A DNA stretch of 64,000 nt from Lucinisca nassula (lineage: Eukaryota > Mollusca > Bivalvia > Lucinida > Lucinidae): assembly GCA_963580285.1 (NCBI GenBank), contig OY757011.1, positions 97,888,678 through 97,952,677 of the forward strand, written 5' to 3'. Each line of letters opens with the position of its first letter. The first letter of the stretch is position 1. The translations under genes and the position numbers were made by a program. A model generated the notes under the pieces. That model searched no databases, was not told the DNA's origin, and saw nothing but the letters and a program-made list of their open reading frames with translations. Shown here piece after piece: positions 1 to 10,815 of the stretch.

Positions 1-60
1 ACGCATATCTTTGAGTCTCAATCTTACAATGTACGGGCTTTGAACTCCTCTGCGGTCTAG
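1..60 (-). pseudogene. LINE-b 3'-region fragment
   Basis: The first ~60 bases closely match 19817-19876, which lies 3' of the LINE-b reverse transcriptase on the minus strand. Only a short non-coding remnant enters the window. Positions 75-219 show nothing I recognise. Confidence 0.4.
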
Positions 61-219
61 GCATTCGCAGGGTTAAAGGGGTTTAGAGATTTCGTGTGTA
101 CAATTATCTCAGTATGCGAAAGTAAATTACAAAGTGTGAAAAGAGACTAGGACTTAAGGGTAGATTTGTATCAATGCTATTTTGCATAGATTATATCTGA
201 CATCTTTATCCAAGCGTTG

Positions 220-760
220 AAGGACCAGAAGACGGCTGCTCGATGGACCTGTCCTGCCGGCGATGGCGGAACAAAATTAGTTAGGGCGATATGTTTGATG
301 AGCTGGAATAGCCATCACTGGGGGAGGGAGTGGGGGGGGGGGTGTGCAGGATGAAAGCCTACACATTAATCATTTAATTACCGTATGGGATCTTTAACCA
401 CAGGGGGTGACTCGCCTCCAGTTAACGTCCCGACCCGAAGGACGGGGCACTTTGTGGCATTCATCCTCTCTGCAGATGATGCCAATGAAGCATTTTCGGA
501 CACCGAATTTTGGGGCCTCTAGCATCAGAGGCAAGTGCACTAACCACTGAGCTATCACTTGATCCCGCCCCATCCTCCAACCTGACTAGTTCAACCTAAA
601 CTCGGACATCGAAATCAAACAACAGACAGTATCGTAGGTACCAGGCCTGTAGTGATGCCCTGAAGAACTCCTTCTTCCCTAGAACTATTCCTCAGTGGAA
701 TAATCTTCCCTCCTCTGTGGTAGCTACCAAAACTGCAGAGGAGTTCGAAAACACGCCTAT
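220..760 (+). pseudogene. LINE-b C-terminal ORF fragment, interrupted by a SINE
   Basis: Two plus-strand pieces (about 220-307 and 598-760) read as the C-terminal region of the LINE ORF seen on the minus strand at 19985-20905. The first has RRTAARWTC-like residues and the second has YRRYQ..SDALKNSFFPRTIPQWN. A minus-strand SINE separates them. This is a 5'-truncated, frameshifted dead copy of a non-LTR retrotransposon. No catalytic motif is present. Confidence 0.65.
340..575 (-). mobile_element. tRNA-derived SINE (minus strand)
   Basis: Read on the minus strand, the element has a tRNA-like D-arm with a box-A-like TAGCTCAGTGGTTAG, a degenerate anticodon region and T arm, then a body carrying GGGACGTTAACTGG near its end. 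It sits inside the LINE-b fragment. The poly-G/C stretch near 330 probably marks the 3' side. Exact ends and target duplications are not clear. Confidence 0.55.
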
Positions 761-1012
761 ACAAATACATTGTAGCCTTTATCTCTGAAAAAATGAAAAT
801 TTTAAGATGAAAAATTATGATTATTTTCTTATTTCTGCTCAAAATATAGATTATTGGTACTCGTTAGAACCGCCTCATCGAGGCGGTTCTAACGAGTACC
901 AAAATCTATATTTTGGAGCAGAAATAAGAAAAATAGGTTTACCCCTGTAAACCCCGGTTTTGCTATATAAAAGTGGGGTTCAAGGGGATCAAAATTATGT
1001 AGGCGTTTTTCG
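746..1012. mobile_element. Hairpin MITE, family D, copy 1
   Basis: The element begins CGAAAACACGCCTATAC and ends with the inverse TAGGCGTTTTTCG. Its centre is a near-perfect hairpin with arms GTACTCGTTAGAACCGCCTC and complement. Internal inverted segments around TATTTTGGAGCAGAAATAAG extend the symmetry. No ORF is present. It is embedded in LINE-b sequence and belongs to a tandemly duplicated unit of about 325 bp (690-1014). Confidence 0.7.
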
Positions 1013-1014
1013 TG

Positions 1015-1395
1015 ATGCCTCAGTGGAATAATCTTCCCTCCTCTGTGGTAGCTACCAAAACTGCAGAGGAGTTCAAAGCCCATTACGAAAACACACTTAT
1101 ACAAATACATTGTAGCCTTTATCTTCGAAAAAAAAATGAAAATTTTAAGATGAAAAGTTATAATTATTTTCTTATTTCTGCTCAAAATATAGATTGTGGG
1201 TACTCGTTAGAACCGCCTCATAAATATAGATTGTGGGTACTTGTTAGAACCGCCTCATCGAGGCGGTTCTAACGAGTACCCAGAGTCTATATTTTAGAGC
1301 AGAAATAAGAAAAATAGGTTTACCCTGTAAACCCCAGTTTTACTATATAAAAGTGTGGTTCAAGGGGGTCAAAATAATATAGGCATGTTTTCGTG
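1015..1395 (+). repeat. Second copy of tandem duplication: LINE-b piece plus family D MITE
   Basis: The run from CAGTGGAATAATCTTCC repeats the sequence at 690. It then carries a second family D MITE (1086-1393) with the same CGAAAAC ends. This copy has a local extra repeat of the hairpin arm near 1200-1240. Duplication of LINE fragment and MITE together shows the MITE inserted before the duplication. Confidence 0.7.
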
Positions 1396-1427
1396 ATGCG
1401 TATGGTATAAATTGGGACTCAGCGGTC

Positions 1428-1994
1428 AGAATTAGAATTGTCACTGGTTACACGTCAAATTCCATTCATAAACCAGGACCTGTGATATGGGAAGTTAGTC
1501 CCTAGTTTTCACCTAAGAGATAAACTTAGCTACACTATCCTCTGTACCTTTAGTAGTGAATATGATTGACTCGTGAAATGCTTTCCAATCTCTAGTGGTT
1601 CGGGGGAAGAACGATTCTTTATATATGTCAGTTCTTGCAGTACAGTGCCTAGCTTGGGGAACAAGGTCAACTGTTGGAATGCTGGCAGCACCCTTTAGAC
1701 ATTTATATAAGAGTATGAGCCTACTGTCTCTTTCCCTTTTCTTGAGAGACGCCCATCTTAATTTTCCCAGAATTCCAGTCATGCTTCCGGTTTCAAAGCA
1801 TTAATTGCTTGTTAGAAATCTAGCAGCTCTATTCTGAACTTTTTCAATTTCTTCATTAAGGACCATAAAGGATATGTTTAAACAATCCATGATGCAACTA
1901 CCATATTGCAAGATTGGGCGAACAAGTCCCTTATATGCTGTCTCCTTCACATCCGGAGGACACTGATGAAGATTTCGTCTCAGGAAACCAAGTG
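1428..1994 (-). pseudogene. LINE-a copy 1, 3' end and C-terminal ORF
   Basis: On the minus strand this is the end of a CR1-like non-LTR retrotransposon. An ORF segment (1782-1513) reads GILGKLRWASLKKR, then SFFPRTTRDWK. A 3' end follows with ACCAGTGACAATTCTAATTCTG, related to the ATTCTG-repeat tail at 33360-33398. Stops and frameshifts make it non-functional. The upstream part of the same copy lies beyond the fold-back insertion at 2003-2949. Confidence 0.75.
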
Positions 1995-2002
1995 TTCTAT
2001 TC

Positions 2003-2949
2003 GGTCTCCGGACGTTAGCCCCCCAGGACGTTTGCCCCCCAATGACTTAATCTAAAAATGGACATTTGCCCCCCCCCCCCCCAGTTGAAAATGCGACCCG
2101 GACATTTGCCCCCCAGAGCTTATTTTTGGTATGGACATCTGCCCCCCAGTGCTTATTTTACAGGTGGACATTTGCCCCCCACTGCTTATTTCAGAAGGGA
2201 CATTTGCCCCCCAACCTGGCTAGACAAGGATTTTCATTACACAGACTTGTATATAGCTACATAATTTACATGATAACATTTTGGTTAAAGTTTTACAGCC
2301 CATCCAAGATCATTTCAATTTCTTCAAGAATTAACCATCAGTGTATCCAGTGTAAAAACCACTTGAGTATAGGCTTCTGACACTGGACCCTCAGTGAGGC
2401 ACAAACTCAATGTATGGTTCTGTAGCTGACTTGCTTAACCCTTATCCTGCAGAATAAATTAAGCATCTCCAATTGTTGACTATTAACCATCACATTATTG
2501 GTATATTTTTGTTAACTTAACAAATTGCATGACAAACAGTATAGATCCCCATCAGATATGGCATCTGATCGGGGTCCATACTGCTTTCTAACGTAGGGGT
2601 TGTCCATAACAGCAGGTTATTATAATGGGATTCATATTTATATAGATGGAGTAATTTATTGCTTAACATTTTGTATTTCTGATGATAATAAACCAATAAA
2701 TACATTGTTTTCCTCCTTTGTGTTAGCCCTGGTCTATCTAGAGGGCAAATGTCCCTTTCTGAAATAAGCAGTGGGGGGCAAATGTCCACCTGTAAAATAA
2801 GCACTGGGGGGGGGGTGCAGATGTCCATACCAAAAATAAGCTCTGGGGGGCAAATGTCCGGGTCGCATTTTCAACTGGGGGGCAATTGTCCATTTTTAGA
2901 TTAATTCATTGAGGGGCAAATGTCCTGGGGGGCAAATGTCCTGGAATCG
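2003..2949. mobile_element. Fold-back DNA element with C6/G6 subrepeats, copy 1
   Basis: A 947-bp insertion in LINE-a is flanked by the 8-bp direct repeat TTCTATTC (1995-2002 and 2950-2957). Both ends are long inverted arms made of subrepeats containing GGACATTTGCCCCCCAG, separated by spacers such as TGCTTATTT. The left end starts GGTCTCCGGACG and the right end finishes CCTGGAATCG. The interior (about 2220-2745) has no transposase and includes a family A-like hairpin (2437-2630). Uninterrupted LINE-a sequence at 32800-32830 shows the empty-site order. The element must move with an enzyme supplied elsewhere; an 8-bp duplication is typical of hAT-type transposition, but that is inference. Confidence 0.8.
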
Positions 2950-2957
2950 TTCTATTC

Positions 2958-4160
2958 GCCTTAGTACATATATTGCTAATGTGTGTATTCCATCTCAAAT
3001 CGTGTGTGGTTGTCACACCAAGGTATTTAATGGAATTCACATTTTCGAGGACCGTTCCATCTAAGATGTAAGAAGCCTCAATTTTATTTATTCTTTTCCT
3101 AGTTATCTGCTTAATATTACATTTAACGGGCTGAAATCTCATGCCCCATCTTCTTGCCCAACATCCTAATCTATCTATATCCTTCTGAAGTTTCACTGAG
3201 TCCTCCTTGTCTCTAATTTCCCGATAGCAAACCGTCTGCGAACAGTCTTACTTCTGAGTCTATCTCAGTGGAAATATCATTAATGTACAAGGAGAATATA
3301 GCAGCGGACCAAGAACAATCCCTTATGGGTCCCAAGATAAAACTGGAGCCCATTCTAAAAATTCACCATTAACAACAACACGCCGTTTTCTGTAGCAAAG
3401 GAAGGAATCCATCCTTTTGAGAGTCTTCCCTCAAATTCCATAACCAAATAATTTGTATTTAAGTTCTTCATGAGGTGGACTGTCAAAAGCCTTCTCGAAG
3501 AGTAAATGTGTCCATCCGACCCCCTTTGTCCAAGATTTTTACACAGTCATTAATAACCGTGCTCAACTCGGTTTCACAACTGTGCCTTTTCCTAAATGCA
3601 TGTTGCCTGTCTGACAAAAATTTATGTTCATCCAAGTGGGCCATGTTTTTGAGCATACTATATGTTCAAGCAATTTGCACAGAACGTAGGTCAGGGACAC
3701 CGGGCAATAATTTCGAGCAAGAGCCCGGTCTCCTTTTTTGAAGAGTGGACAAATGTTCGCTAGGAGACATTCTTTGGGGATTTCGTGGATCATATCTAGA
3801 GATTGTTGGAACAGATGTGCAAAAACTGAACTGAACTCATTTGCTAGTTCCTTCAGAACTCTAGGATGAAGCTCATCAGGTCTTAAAGCTTTAGACGGGG
3901 TTCAAGCCTGTAAGTATCTTGATCACTCCCGCCGATGACACAACAATATTTTCCATGAAAGGGACCGATCTTCCAGTAAATGGAACCTCGTTGAACTCAG
4001 TTTTATTAAACGCATTATTGAATTGACCAACTATTTCCTCTGTCCTTTTAGAGTCCCATTCAGCAACTCCGTTCCCTCCTCTTTTAATAGGGGGCGGAAT
4101 ACCTTACCTGTCTTTCTTTTGGATTTTGCTGTATCTGTAAAAGTCTCTGGGATTTGCCTT
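2958..4160 (-). pseudogene. LINE-a copy 1, reverse transcriptase core
   Basis: The minus strand encodes scattered RT motifs. NYCPVSLTYVLCKLLEHIV lies near 3700, and VKCNIKQITRKR then KYLGVTTTHDLRWNTHI lie at 3196-2958. The catalytic FADD box is damaged: near 3230-3262 it reads RLFADG with bases missing, whereas the sister copy at 32500 reads RLFADDCVCY. Several frameshifts are present. The copy is inactive. It continues across SINE E (4161-4461) into the endonuclease part. Confidence 0.75.
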
Positions 4161-4461
4161 GGCCCCCGCCCATAGGGGCTTGAAGAAATATATGGGCTGC
4201 ATGATGCTTCCACGCAGAGCTGAATCCGGCCCGCACACTAGTATTGGTAAACCGCTTAGAGGATCTAAGCCTGTCCAGGAACCGCGATGCGAGGTGGACC
4301 GTCCATACTAATAAACCCTATTGGTTTCATTGGGCGACAGGGCTTAAGATGTCATTTCGTCTAAATGTCGGGTAAAAGTCCCACAAAATTGGAAGCACCG
4401 TCTCCAAAATAACCTTTACAGTGTTGATGGGGACGTTAAACCTCAAATCAACCAACCAACA
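4161..4461 (+). mobile_element. SINE E inserted in LINE-a
   Basis: The ~300-bp element starts GGCCCCCGCCCATAGGGGC and ends in an AACCAACCAAC tail after GACGTTAAACCTCAAATC. It is flanked by a perfect 15-bp direct repeat, TCTGGGATTTGCCTT (4146-4160 and 4462-4476). The duplication and CAAA-type tail show target-primed retroposition. It has no ORF. Confidence 0.85.
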
Positions 4462-5405
4462 TCTGGGATTTGCCTTTAGATATTCACATACAAATCATGA
4501 TTTTTGCTGTCATTCTTAATTTCTCGCCCCAAGTTTTCAAATTTTGTCCGAAGTTTACCACTTTCCAACTGTTTTTGCTTTAGCATGAATAATGTTTCTT
4601 CTCCGAATCGTTATTCTTATTTCTGGTTTGATCAAAGGAATCGAAGATGCAGACCTGTTAGTTTTGGAGGTGATGTGATTTTCGGATGAAGCTTGAATGA
4701 AAGAAGTTATCAAATCAAATTTCTCCTGGACAGTCCGAGCGACAGAATGACCATTAAAGTATTTCTCCTTTGCAAATTTTAGTGCATCCTTCCTTCTCTT
4801 AGTCGTCCTTTTGATATAAGTACACATTGCTACGAGGTTTCTTTTTAGATGGTATGAAAATTTTAAAAAATCCGGAAACAATATTATGATCACTTTGTTT
4901 GTCTGGGGACTGGATATCTTCAAATTGTCTTGGTAAAGTTGTTAGAATCAAATCCAAAGTTTTCTTATCACGAGTAGGGAAGTCAACAATTTGTTCTAAG
5001 CCATAATCATTTATAATGTCAACCAATATTTGTCCTTCGGACGGACTCAGCATCGTGCCTTGTTTGCTGAGCCTGTCGGGCCAAACGATCTATCTGAGGT
5101 TGAAGTCACCTAGAACATGTATTGCGGGAATTTTTTTACTCTTATTCTGAGACTTAATGCGAGCAAGCTGGTCTTCAAATAATTGGAAGTTTTTGACTGT
5201 GCCATTTGGTGGTCGACACCAACTTGCTATAAAGTAAAAAGTTTTGTTTGCAAAAACCTTAACCCAAACAGATTCTGAGTCGTTTTCCAGTTCCATGAAT
5301 GACATATGAGGGATGTCTCTGTGAACGAGTAACATCACCCTGCCGGCATTTGAGTTTCCATTTTTTCTGTAGACACTGTATTCACAAGTTTCAGAGAAAA
5401 GCTTA
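4462..5405 (-). pseudogene. LINE-a copy 1, endonuclease and linker
   Basis: Minus-strand fragments read as an apurinic-type endonuclease: GRVMLLVHRDIPHMSFMEL, SWCRPPNGTVKNF and HVLGDFN between 5455 and 5090, then DFPTRDKKTLDLILTTLP and SDHNIVSG at 5053-4860. The GDFN and SDH motifs are classic EEP-fold catalytic positions that nick target DNA for retrotransposition. Frameshifts break the ORF. At about 5405 the sequence is interrupted by a plus-strand LINE-c fragment. The sister copy at 29440-29470 shows the uninterrupted sequence. Confidence 0.75.
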
Positions 5406-6287
5406 CAAACATGAGAAACCCTGTGGGATATGGATTTAATCCAAGTAAGTGTCAAGTCTTACACATAACAAAATCCAGGCATCCAGCTCAGCACATCTAC
5501 ATGCTACATGGACAGGCTCTAGAAGCAGTTGATCACGCCAAATATCTTGGCGTAGACATCAGCAAAGACCTGAGCTGTAATACTCACATTAATAGGATTA
5601 CAACAAAAGCAAACAGGACACTAGGTCTCTTGAAAAGAAACATCAAAACAAAACACACAGGCATTCGCGAAGCAGCTTATCAGACTTTAGTGTGTCCCAA
5701 AGTCGACTATGCATGCATCCCCTGTGTGGAGCCCATACACACAGAACTATATAAATAAAATTGAAATGGTCCAAAGACGGGCCATAAGATGAGTTAACAA
5801 CAATTACTCCCCTCATGCTAGTGTTACAAGCATGCAAAACTCACTAGGGTGGCGTTCACTTGAGGACAGGCGAGCCGACGCCCGCCTGATACTATTATAC
5901 AAAATAGTTAATAGTCTAGTTGCTGTTCCCCTCCCTACATATATTAGCCATCCCATCAGACTGACCAAGCATATGCATACCCTTCACTACGTCCAGATAC
6001 CAACTACAGCCAGCTACTAAACATACTCCTTTTTTTCCCTTGGCCATTGTACAGTGGAATCAACTTCCCCACCATCTTCCTGTCCTCCAAGACCTAGAGT
6101 AATTTAGGTCATGGGTAAATGCCCTAATCCACAACACTTGTTTTTATCTGATTTTATTCTCTTCTGTAACTTTAACTTTTAAATTTTCCTTCATACTGCC
6201 TCACTTTTACTGCTTCTTTGACTTTGTCTTGCACGACGCCTCTGCGTACACACCTGCACGATAGTCCTCTTAACGGGGTTGCTGCAG

Positions 6288-6290
<3 letters not shown>
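5406..6290 (+). pseudogene. LINE-c 3' fragment nested in LINE-a
   Basis: The plus strand reads the C-terminal part of a different non-LTR RT: NPSKCQVLHITKSR, AKYLGVDISKDLSCNTHINR, TKANRTLGLLKRNI (5432-5755), then SLGWRSLEDRRADARLILLY (5838-5900), with stops between. It is 5'-truncated, lacks the catalytic RT boxes, and ends in a long GATA microsatellite that looks like its 3' tail. LINE-a resumes at about 6377. Confidence 0.75.

Positions 6291-6376
<86 letters not shown>
6291..6376 (+). repeat. (GATA)n microsatellite, LINE-c tail
   Basis: About 21 uninterrupted GATA units follow TTGCTGCAG at the 3' end of LINE-c. The position fits a retrotransposon tail that expanded as a microsatellite. Confidence 0.9.
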
Positions 6377-6377
<1 letters not shown>

Positions 6378-6641
6378 ATTGAACTGCCAGTCTTTTTTTT
6401 CCTGAATAGCCACACTATGTGGTTGTTGTGTATCGATGAAAGCTAAAAGTTCAAGTATTTTTCTTCTTATACAGTTAATGTATACACTACAAAGTTTCAA
6501 ATCTTTTACAAAATTCGGCTTTCTCGTGTCAGTTGTCGGAGATTTACCCCTTTTTTTTCTTTGACAGAGGTTCAAAGGAGCAGTCCCTATAAGGCCCATT
6601 TTATGGCCCCTTTTGATTTTCTTTAAACTTTGCAGACTCAA
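6377..6641 (-). pseudogene. LINE-a copy 1, N-terminal endonuclease remnant
   Basis: The minus strand reads RKILELLAFIDTQQPHSVAIQE, the start of the endonuclease domain, matching KILELLAFLDACQPHIVAIQE at 29540-29480. The reading frame continues upstream to about 6641 without recognised motifs. It is separated from the remaining endonuclease by LINE-c. Confidence 0.65.
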
Positions 6642-7094
6642 AATAGGATGTATTCGCTGTAATGTGGTGAATTTTCAGATCCGCAGATGTAATGGTATTG
6701 GCTCTATGAGCAACCAAAGTGGGTGGGGTAATTCTACCCTATTGAGAGACCCGTGGTTCTTACGCTATTATCTCTAGCACAAAGCATCCTGGCAAATGGG
6801 TCTTTTTAGTATTGTTTAGACCTTTACAGATGTTAAACATAATGTATATGTTTTTGTGGAAAAATTCTTCGTTTTACCACTGTACTCACTTATAATTCGT
6901 ACCTAAATCTCAGCTAAATTTACTGACCGTCTTTACGCAAAACCACAACATAAGTTTATTTCCAAAGCTACTGCAAAAGTACTTAACAGGGATAATTAAG
7001 ATATAATGGGCATTGCTAAATTATGAGCATTTCTTTCTTCTGTAATTACTTATAGAGTTATATGCCCATGAATCCATTTTTTTTTACATATTTT

Positions 7095-7315
7095 CTGTCA
7101 TATTTAAAATCTATTGATATATGGCAAAAGGATTCTTCAAAACAGTCAAGAATTCAGCACACAATGATTTTCTGTCGATCTTATGAAGCTATTAGGTGAT
7201 TTGTAAATATCTTCTTTGATAATGACTTACACAATATGGGTGGGTTAAATACACCCCTTTGCTATTTCTACTGCAAAACTTCCTTGGCTTTATGTCAACT
7301 CATCTTCATAAATCT
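7095..7315 (+). repeat. Dispersed inverted repeat, left copy (partner 10603-10815)
   Basis: About 215 bases including ATAGCTTC/GAAGCTATTAGGTGA, TTGCTATTTCTACTGCAAAA and CTTTATGTCAACTCATCTTC recur in inverse orientation at 10603-10815 with moderate divergence. No ORF is recognised. The pair could be ends of one old 3.7-kb element or two dispersed copies. Confidence 0.65.
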
Positions 7316-7617
7316 ATCTTACTGACAATTAAGATGAAGTTAGAAAAAAAGGAAACTTTCTCATAATCTTTAGAATAAGTCTCCTTTTAGGTCATACTTA
7401 CCTATAACATTGAAATATTACTGAACTTAATAAATCTTGCATTACATCAAAACATTTATTTTGAAGCTTTTCTGTTGATTTTACATGTATTTGGAACTGC
7501 AGCCAAAATGGTTAGTAGAAAACGGTGGTTCATCTTGTCCAGATTCCATATATGCTTTCAGGTAAACCAAGAAATGATGCTTGCAGAGCCCTTCAAGCAC
7601 TGGCTTACCCAGTCCCT

Positions 7618-8142
7618 TCACTTGTATATCATTTTGGAGTCTTCAATAGTCTCTGGCCTTTGATTCTGGTACTCTTTGAGCCTTTCATTTAACTCTTGAC
7701 ACCACATACGTTGTCGACCAACTGGTAGGTGTTGTTTTTTTAAGAATTTACCTGTCAAGTGATTTCGACAGCCAGTCTTAAATAGATTATCAGCTTTGGC
7801 TGACCAACAATTGCTTAGGGATTTGACAGGAAGCAGATCCTGATTTAGACACCGACAGTTATGGTAGAAATCCAGTAAACGAAACAAGCATTCAATATTT
7901 TACACCTGAACCCATGGTGATGGTTGGCTGGACATATAGGGTCCTTCATCCCACTGGTAGTCTGTGCTACTGACCATTCTAAGGCAGTGGTTCTGATGTG
8001 GTTCATGTAATACTTTGGCGTTGATGTCCCCTTTGTGTGTTACATTTGCTGTGTGTCTTTTGTTTAACATTTTTATCACCCCTTGTGAGGAAGAAATTGT
8101 TGATTTTTGCATATGTATTTTGTCTGTCTTTGATTTGGCCAC
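7618..8142 (-). other. Two short unidentified minus-strand ORFs
   Basis: Minus-strand ORFs of 80 residues (8142-7900) and 89 residues (7887-7618) lie in different frames with a short gap. The second contains RLLDFYHNCRCLNQDLLP and TGKFLKKQHLPVGRQRMW. I do not recognise a domain. They could be a decayed transposon ORF, an old pseudogene or chance. No splice structure or start context favours a real gene. Confidence 0.15.
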
Positions 8143-8572
8143 ATCTTGTGATTTCGGATTTCCTTGAACCTTTCCTTTTTACTTTTGTTCATGGGTTAAC
8201 ATGATGTTTGGCTTTGGTGTGTTTGTCTTCTATCCTGTTCTCTATCAGACCGAGAAGGATGTTACTGTTACAAATGAATTTAGTGCTATGTATATACCCG
8301 GTAACCAACAATCCTTTCTATTCATCTCAATCAGACAAACTTGATGCACTCCAAGTGTCTATGGCTGCATCTACGACGTGGTCTATGTGAGCTCTGTTAA
8401 GTTTAGCGTCATTATTTTCTGTATTGTATCTAAAAACTTAAGTACCAGAGTAAATATGCTATATGTGCACAGCAACCAACTGTGCGTGCCCCACTTCGGC
8501 ATCGACAGTACCACCCACTAATGGATTTAGTCCCTGACTGCACTCGATCCATAAACTATTACGTTTTGCTGG

Positions 8573-8879
8573 TCAGCCCCCGCCCATAGGGGCTTGAAGA
8601 AATACATGGGCTGCATGATGCTTCCACGCAGAGCTGAATCCGGCCGCAAACTAGTACTGGTAAACCGCTTAGAGGATCTAAGCCTGTCCAGGAACCGCGG
8701 TGCGATGCTGTCCAGGAACCGCTGTCCATACTAATAAACCCTACTGGTTTCATTGGGCGACAGGGCTTGAGATGTCATTTCACCTCAATGTCGGGAAAAA
8801 GTCCCACAAAATTGGAAGCACCGTCTCCAAAATGACCTTTACAGTGTTGACGGGGACGTTAAACCTCATATCAAACAAA
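8573..8879 (+). mobile_element. SINE E
   Basis: A full-length-looking copy from GGTCAGCCCCCGCCCATAGG-type start to the CAAACAAA tail. The flanking 11-bp direct repeat is CGTTTTGCTGG (8562-8572 and 8880-8890). A short internal duplication of CTGTCCAGGAACCGC occurs at 8685-8725. Confidence 0.8.
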
Positions 8880-9162
8880 CGTTTTGCTGGAAGTATGCCT
8901 GGAGGGAATCTGGGCTTTAAATATACTTTCCTCCTCTTTAGGCATCAAGATTTCATACCGCCCATTCTCATTGAAATGCTCACCTGAGTAACACTGAGCT
9001 TGTTTTAGCTGATATATGCCCATGCTCAAATCCCTAAGCTCATTTTCAGCTAGTTGAGGAAACCTGCATCCTGCACCTTTTTCCCATTTAACACGTTTTT
9101 CCCCCCAATCATATTTTAGTACTTTTCCCTGCAGCTTGTTAGGACTTTTCCCCAATGCCATC

Positions 9163-9236
9163 ATTCTTTTGGTGGCCGGATTTGAACCAAGCACCTTTCG
9201 ATTGTAAGTCTAACGCACTAGCCACTGAGCTATCAA
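9163..9236 (-). mobile_element. tRNA-like SINE head
   Basis: The minus strand contains TGATAGCTCAGTGGCTAGTGC (box-A-like) and GGTTCAAATCC (box-B-like) at tRNA spacing. The body runs leftward to an undefined end near 8900. The arms do not pair well enough for a functional tRNA. Confidence 0.5.
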
Positions 9237-9301
9237 GGCTATTTACTTTTAATAGAATGTGATGTACAGCAAAAGAATAAATATAAAAATTCATGTAAAA
9301 A

Positions 9302-10138
9302 CAAGATGTGTTTGCGAAACACTGATGCCCCTGGACAGCGCATGCTAAATATGGAAGCAGTACCACTAAGCAATCGAAAGAAATGGCCAATGTTCAAGTC
9401 TTAAAAAAGTAGGTCAAGGTCACAAGGTATAAAAATATGAAATCATTGGAAAGGTCTTGTGACACAGAATGCACATGTGAAATATGAACGCCCATTCACT
9501 TACCAATCGAAAGTTATGGCCAATGTTAAAGTTTTTAAAAAGTAGGTCAAACTTCAAGGTAAAAGTCATGAGGTCAAAATTATGGTACCACTGGAAAGGT
9601 CTTGTGAAAAAGAATGCACATGTGAAATATGAAAGCCCTATCACTTACCAATCAAAAGTTATGAAGTTTTTTAAAAGTAGGTCAAATGTCAAGGTTAAGG
9701 TCACGAGGTCAAAAGCTATCATACCACTAGAAAGGTCTTGTGACAAGGAATGCATATTTGAAATATGAAAGCCCTACCACTTACCAATCGAAAGTTATAG
9801 CCAATGTTAAAGTTTTTAAAAAGTAGGTCGATTGTCAAGGTCACAAGGTCAAAAATTATGCTACCACTTGAAAGGTCTTGCGACAAGGACTGCACTTGTG
9901 AAATATGAAAGCCCTATCACTTACCTATCGAAAGTTATGGCCAATGTTAAAGTTTTTAAATTTTTTCGAAAAAGTAGGTCAAAGGTCAAGGTCAAAGTTA
10001 CCAGATCAAAAATTATGGTACCACTGGAAAGGTCTTGTTATAAGGTTTACACATGTGAAATATGAAAACTCTATCTAATACCATTCAATAGTTATGCCCA
10101 ATGTTAATGGTTTTGTAGGCAGACAGACAGATCAAAAA
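9302..10138 (-). mobile_element. Helentron-like non-autonomous element with ~140-bp tandem core
   Basis: About five diverged ~140-bp units contain GGAAAGGTCTTGTGAC, CACATGTGAAATATGAAAGC and AAGTAGGTCAA. On the minus strand the 3' end shows a hairpin (GTGTTT/AAACAC, 9308-9322) followed by CTTG and then a T run, as in the other tandem-core elements here. It encodes no protein; reading frames across the units are incidental. Confidence 0.65.
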
Positions 10139-10480
10139 CTAGAGCTATCACTAAAGGTGATGAATACCCCCACAAAAACTGCCTTGATAGTACAACAGCG
10201 GCATTTTGCAATTTTTTCACTTGAAAGGGGCCATAACAATGTCGAAAATTGACGAATTGTTGTGGAAATCGAACTTGACCTGTATTTTATGATGTTACAT
10301 CAGTGTACCAAAAATTATAAAAATCGGTGAAGCGCTTTTTGAGTTATCGTCTGGAAACCAAGTCAACAGACCGACCGACCGACCGACAGACCGACAAGCT
10401 CACTCCTATATACCCCCCAAATTTCATTTATGGGGGTATAACTATTTGCCCCCCGAATCTCGATTCCGGGGGCATAATAA
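10139..10480 (-). mobile_element. Helentron-like short element
   Basis: The minus strand starts with a CCCCCGGAATCGAGATTCGG hairpin, then TATACCCCCATAAATG and a GGTC/GTCT microsatellite. It ends with a hairpin (ATCAC/GTGAT) followed by CTAG and a T run at 10139-10142. It lies immediately next to the preceding element in the same orientation. Confidence 0.55.
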
Positions 10481-10602
10481 GTGCTGTCAGCCAATAAAAG
10501 ATCAATTTCTTTATTTCTAGACATTTCTGTTGTAATGAATGTGAACAGTTATTGTTTCTACCATCAATTATAGTATGCCCTAGTTCTTACTGTTCACAAG
10601 TA

Positions 10603-10815
10603 TGATTTGTGAAGATGAATTGACATAAAGCCAAGGAAATTTTGCAGTAGAAATAGCAAAGGGGTGTTTTTGACCCAACCATATTGTCTTTATCAAAGAA
10701 GATATGTATAAATCACCTAATAGCTTCATTAGATCGACAGAAAATCGTTGTTTGCTGATTTTTTGACTGGTTTTGAAGAATCTTTTTTGCATATATTTAT
10801 AGATTATGGATATCT
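10603..10815 (-). repeat. Dispersed inverted repeat, right copy (partner 7095-7315)
   Basis: Inverse copy of the repeat at 7095-7315, including GAAGATGAATTGACATAAAGC and GCAGTAGAAATAGCAAAGGG. Confidence 0.65.

Noticed and set aside
5411..5758. Intact 115-residue protein-coding gene
   Set aside because: It is the C-terminal part of a LINE reverse transcriptase, 5'-truncated and nested in another LINE.
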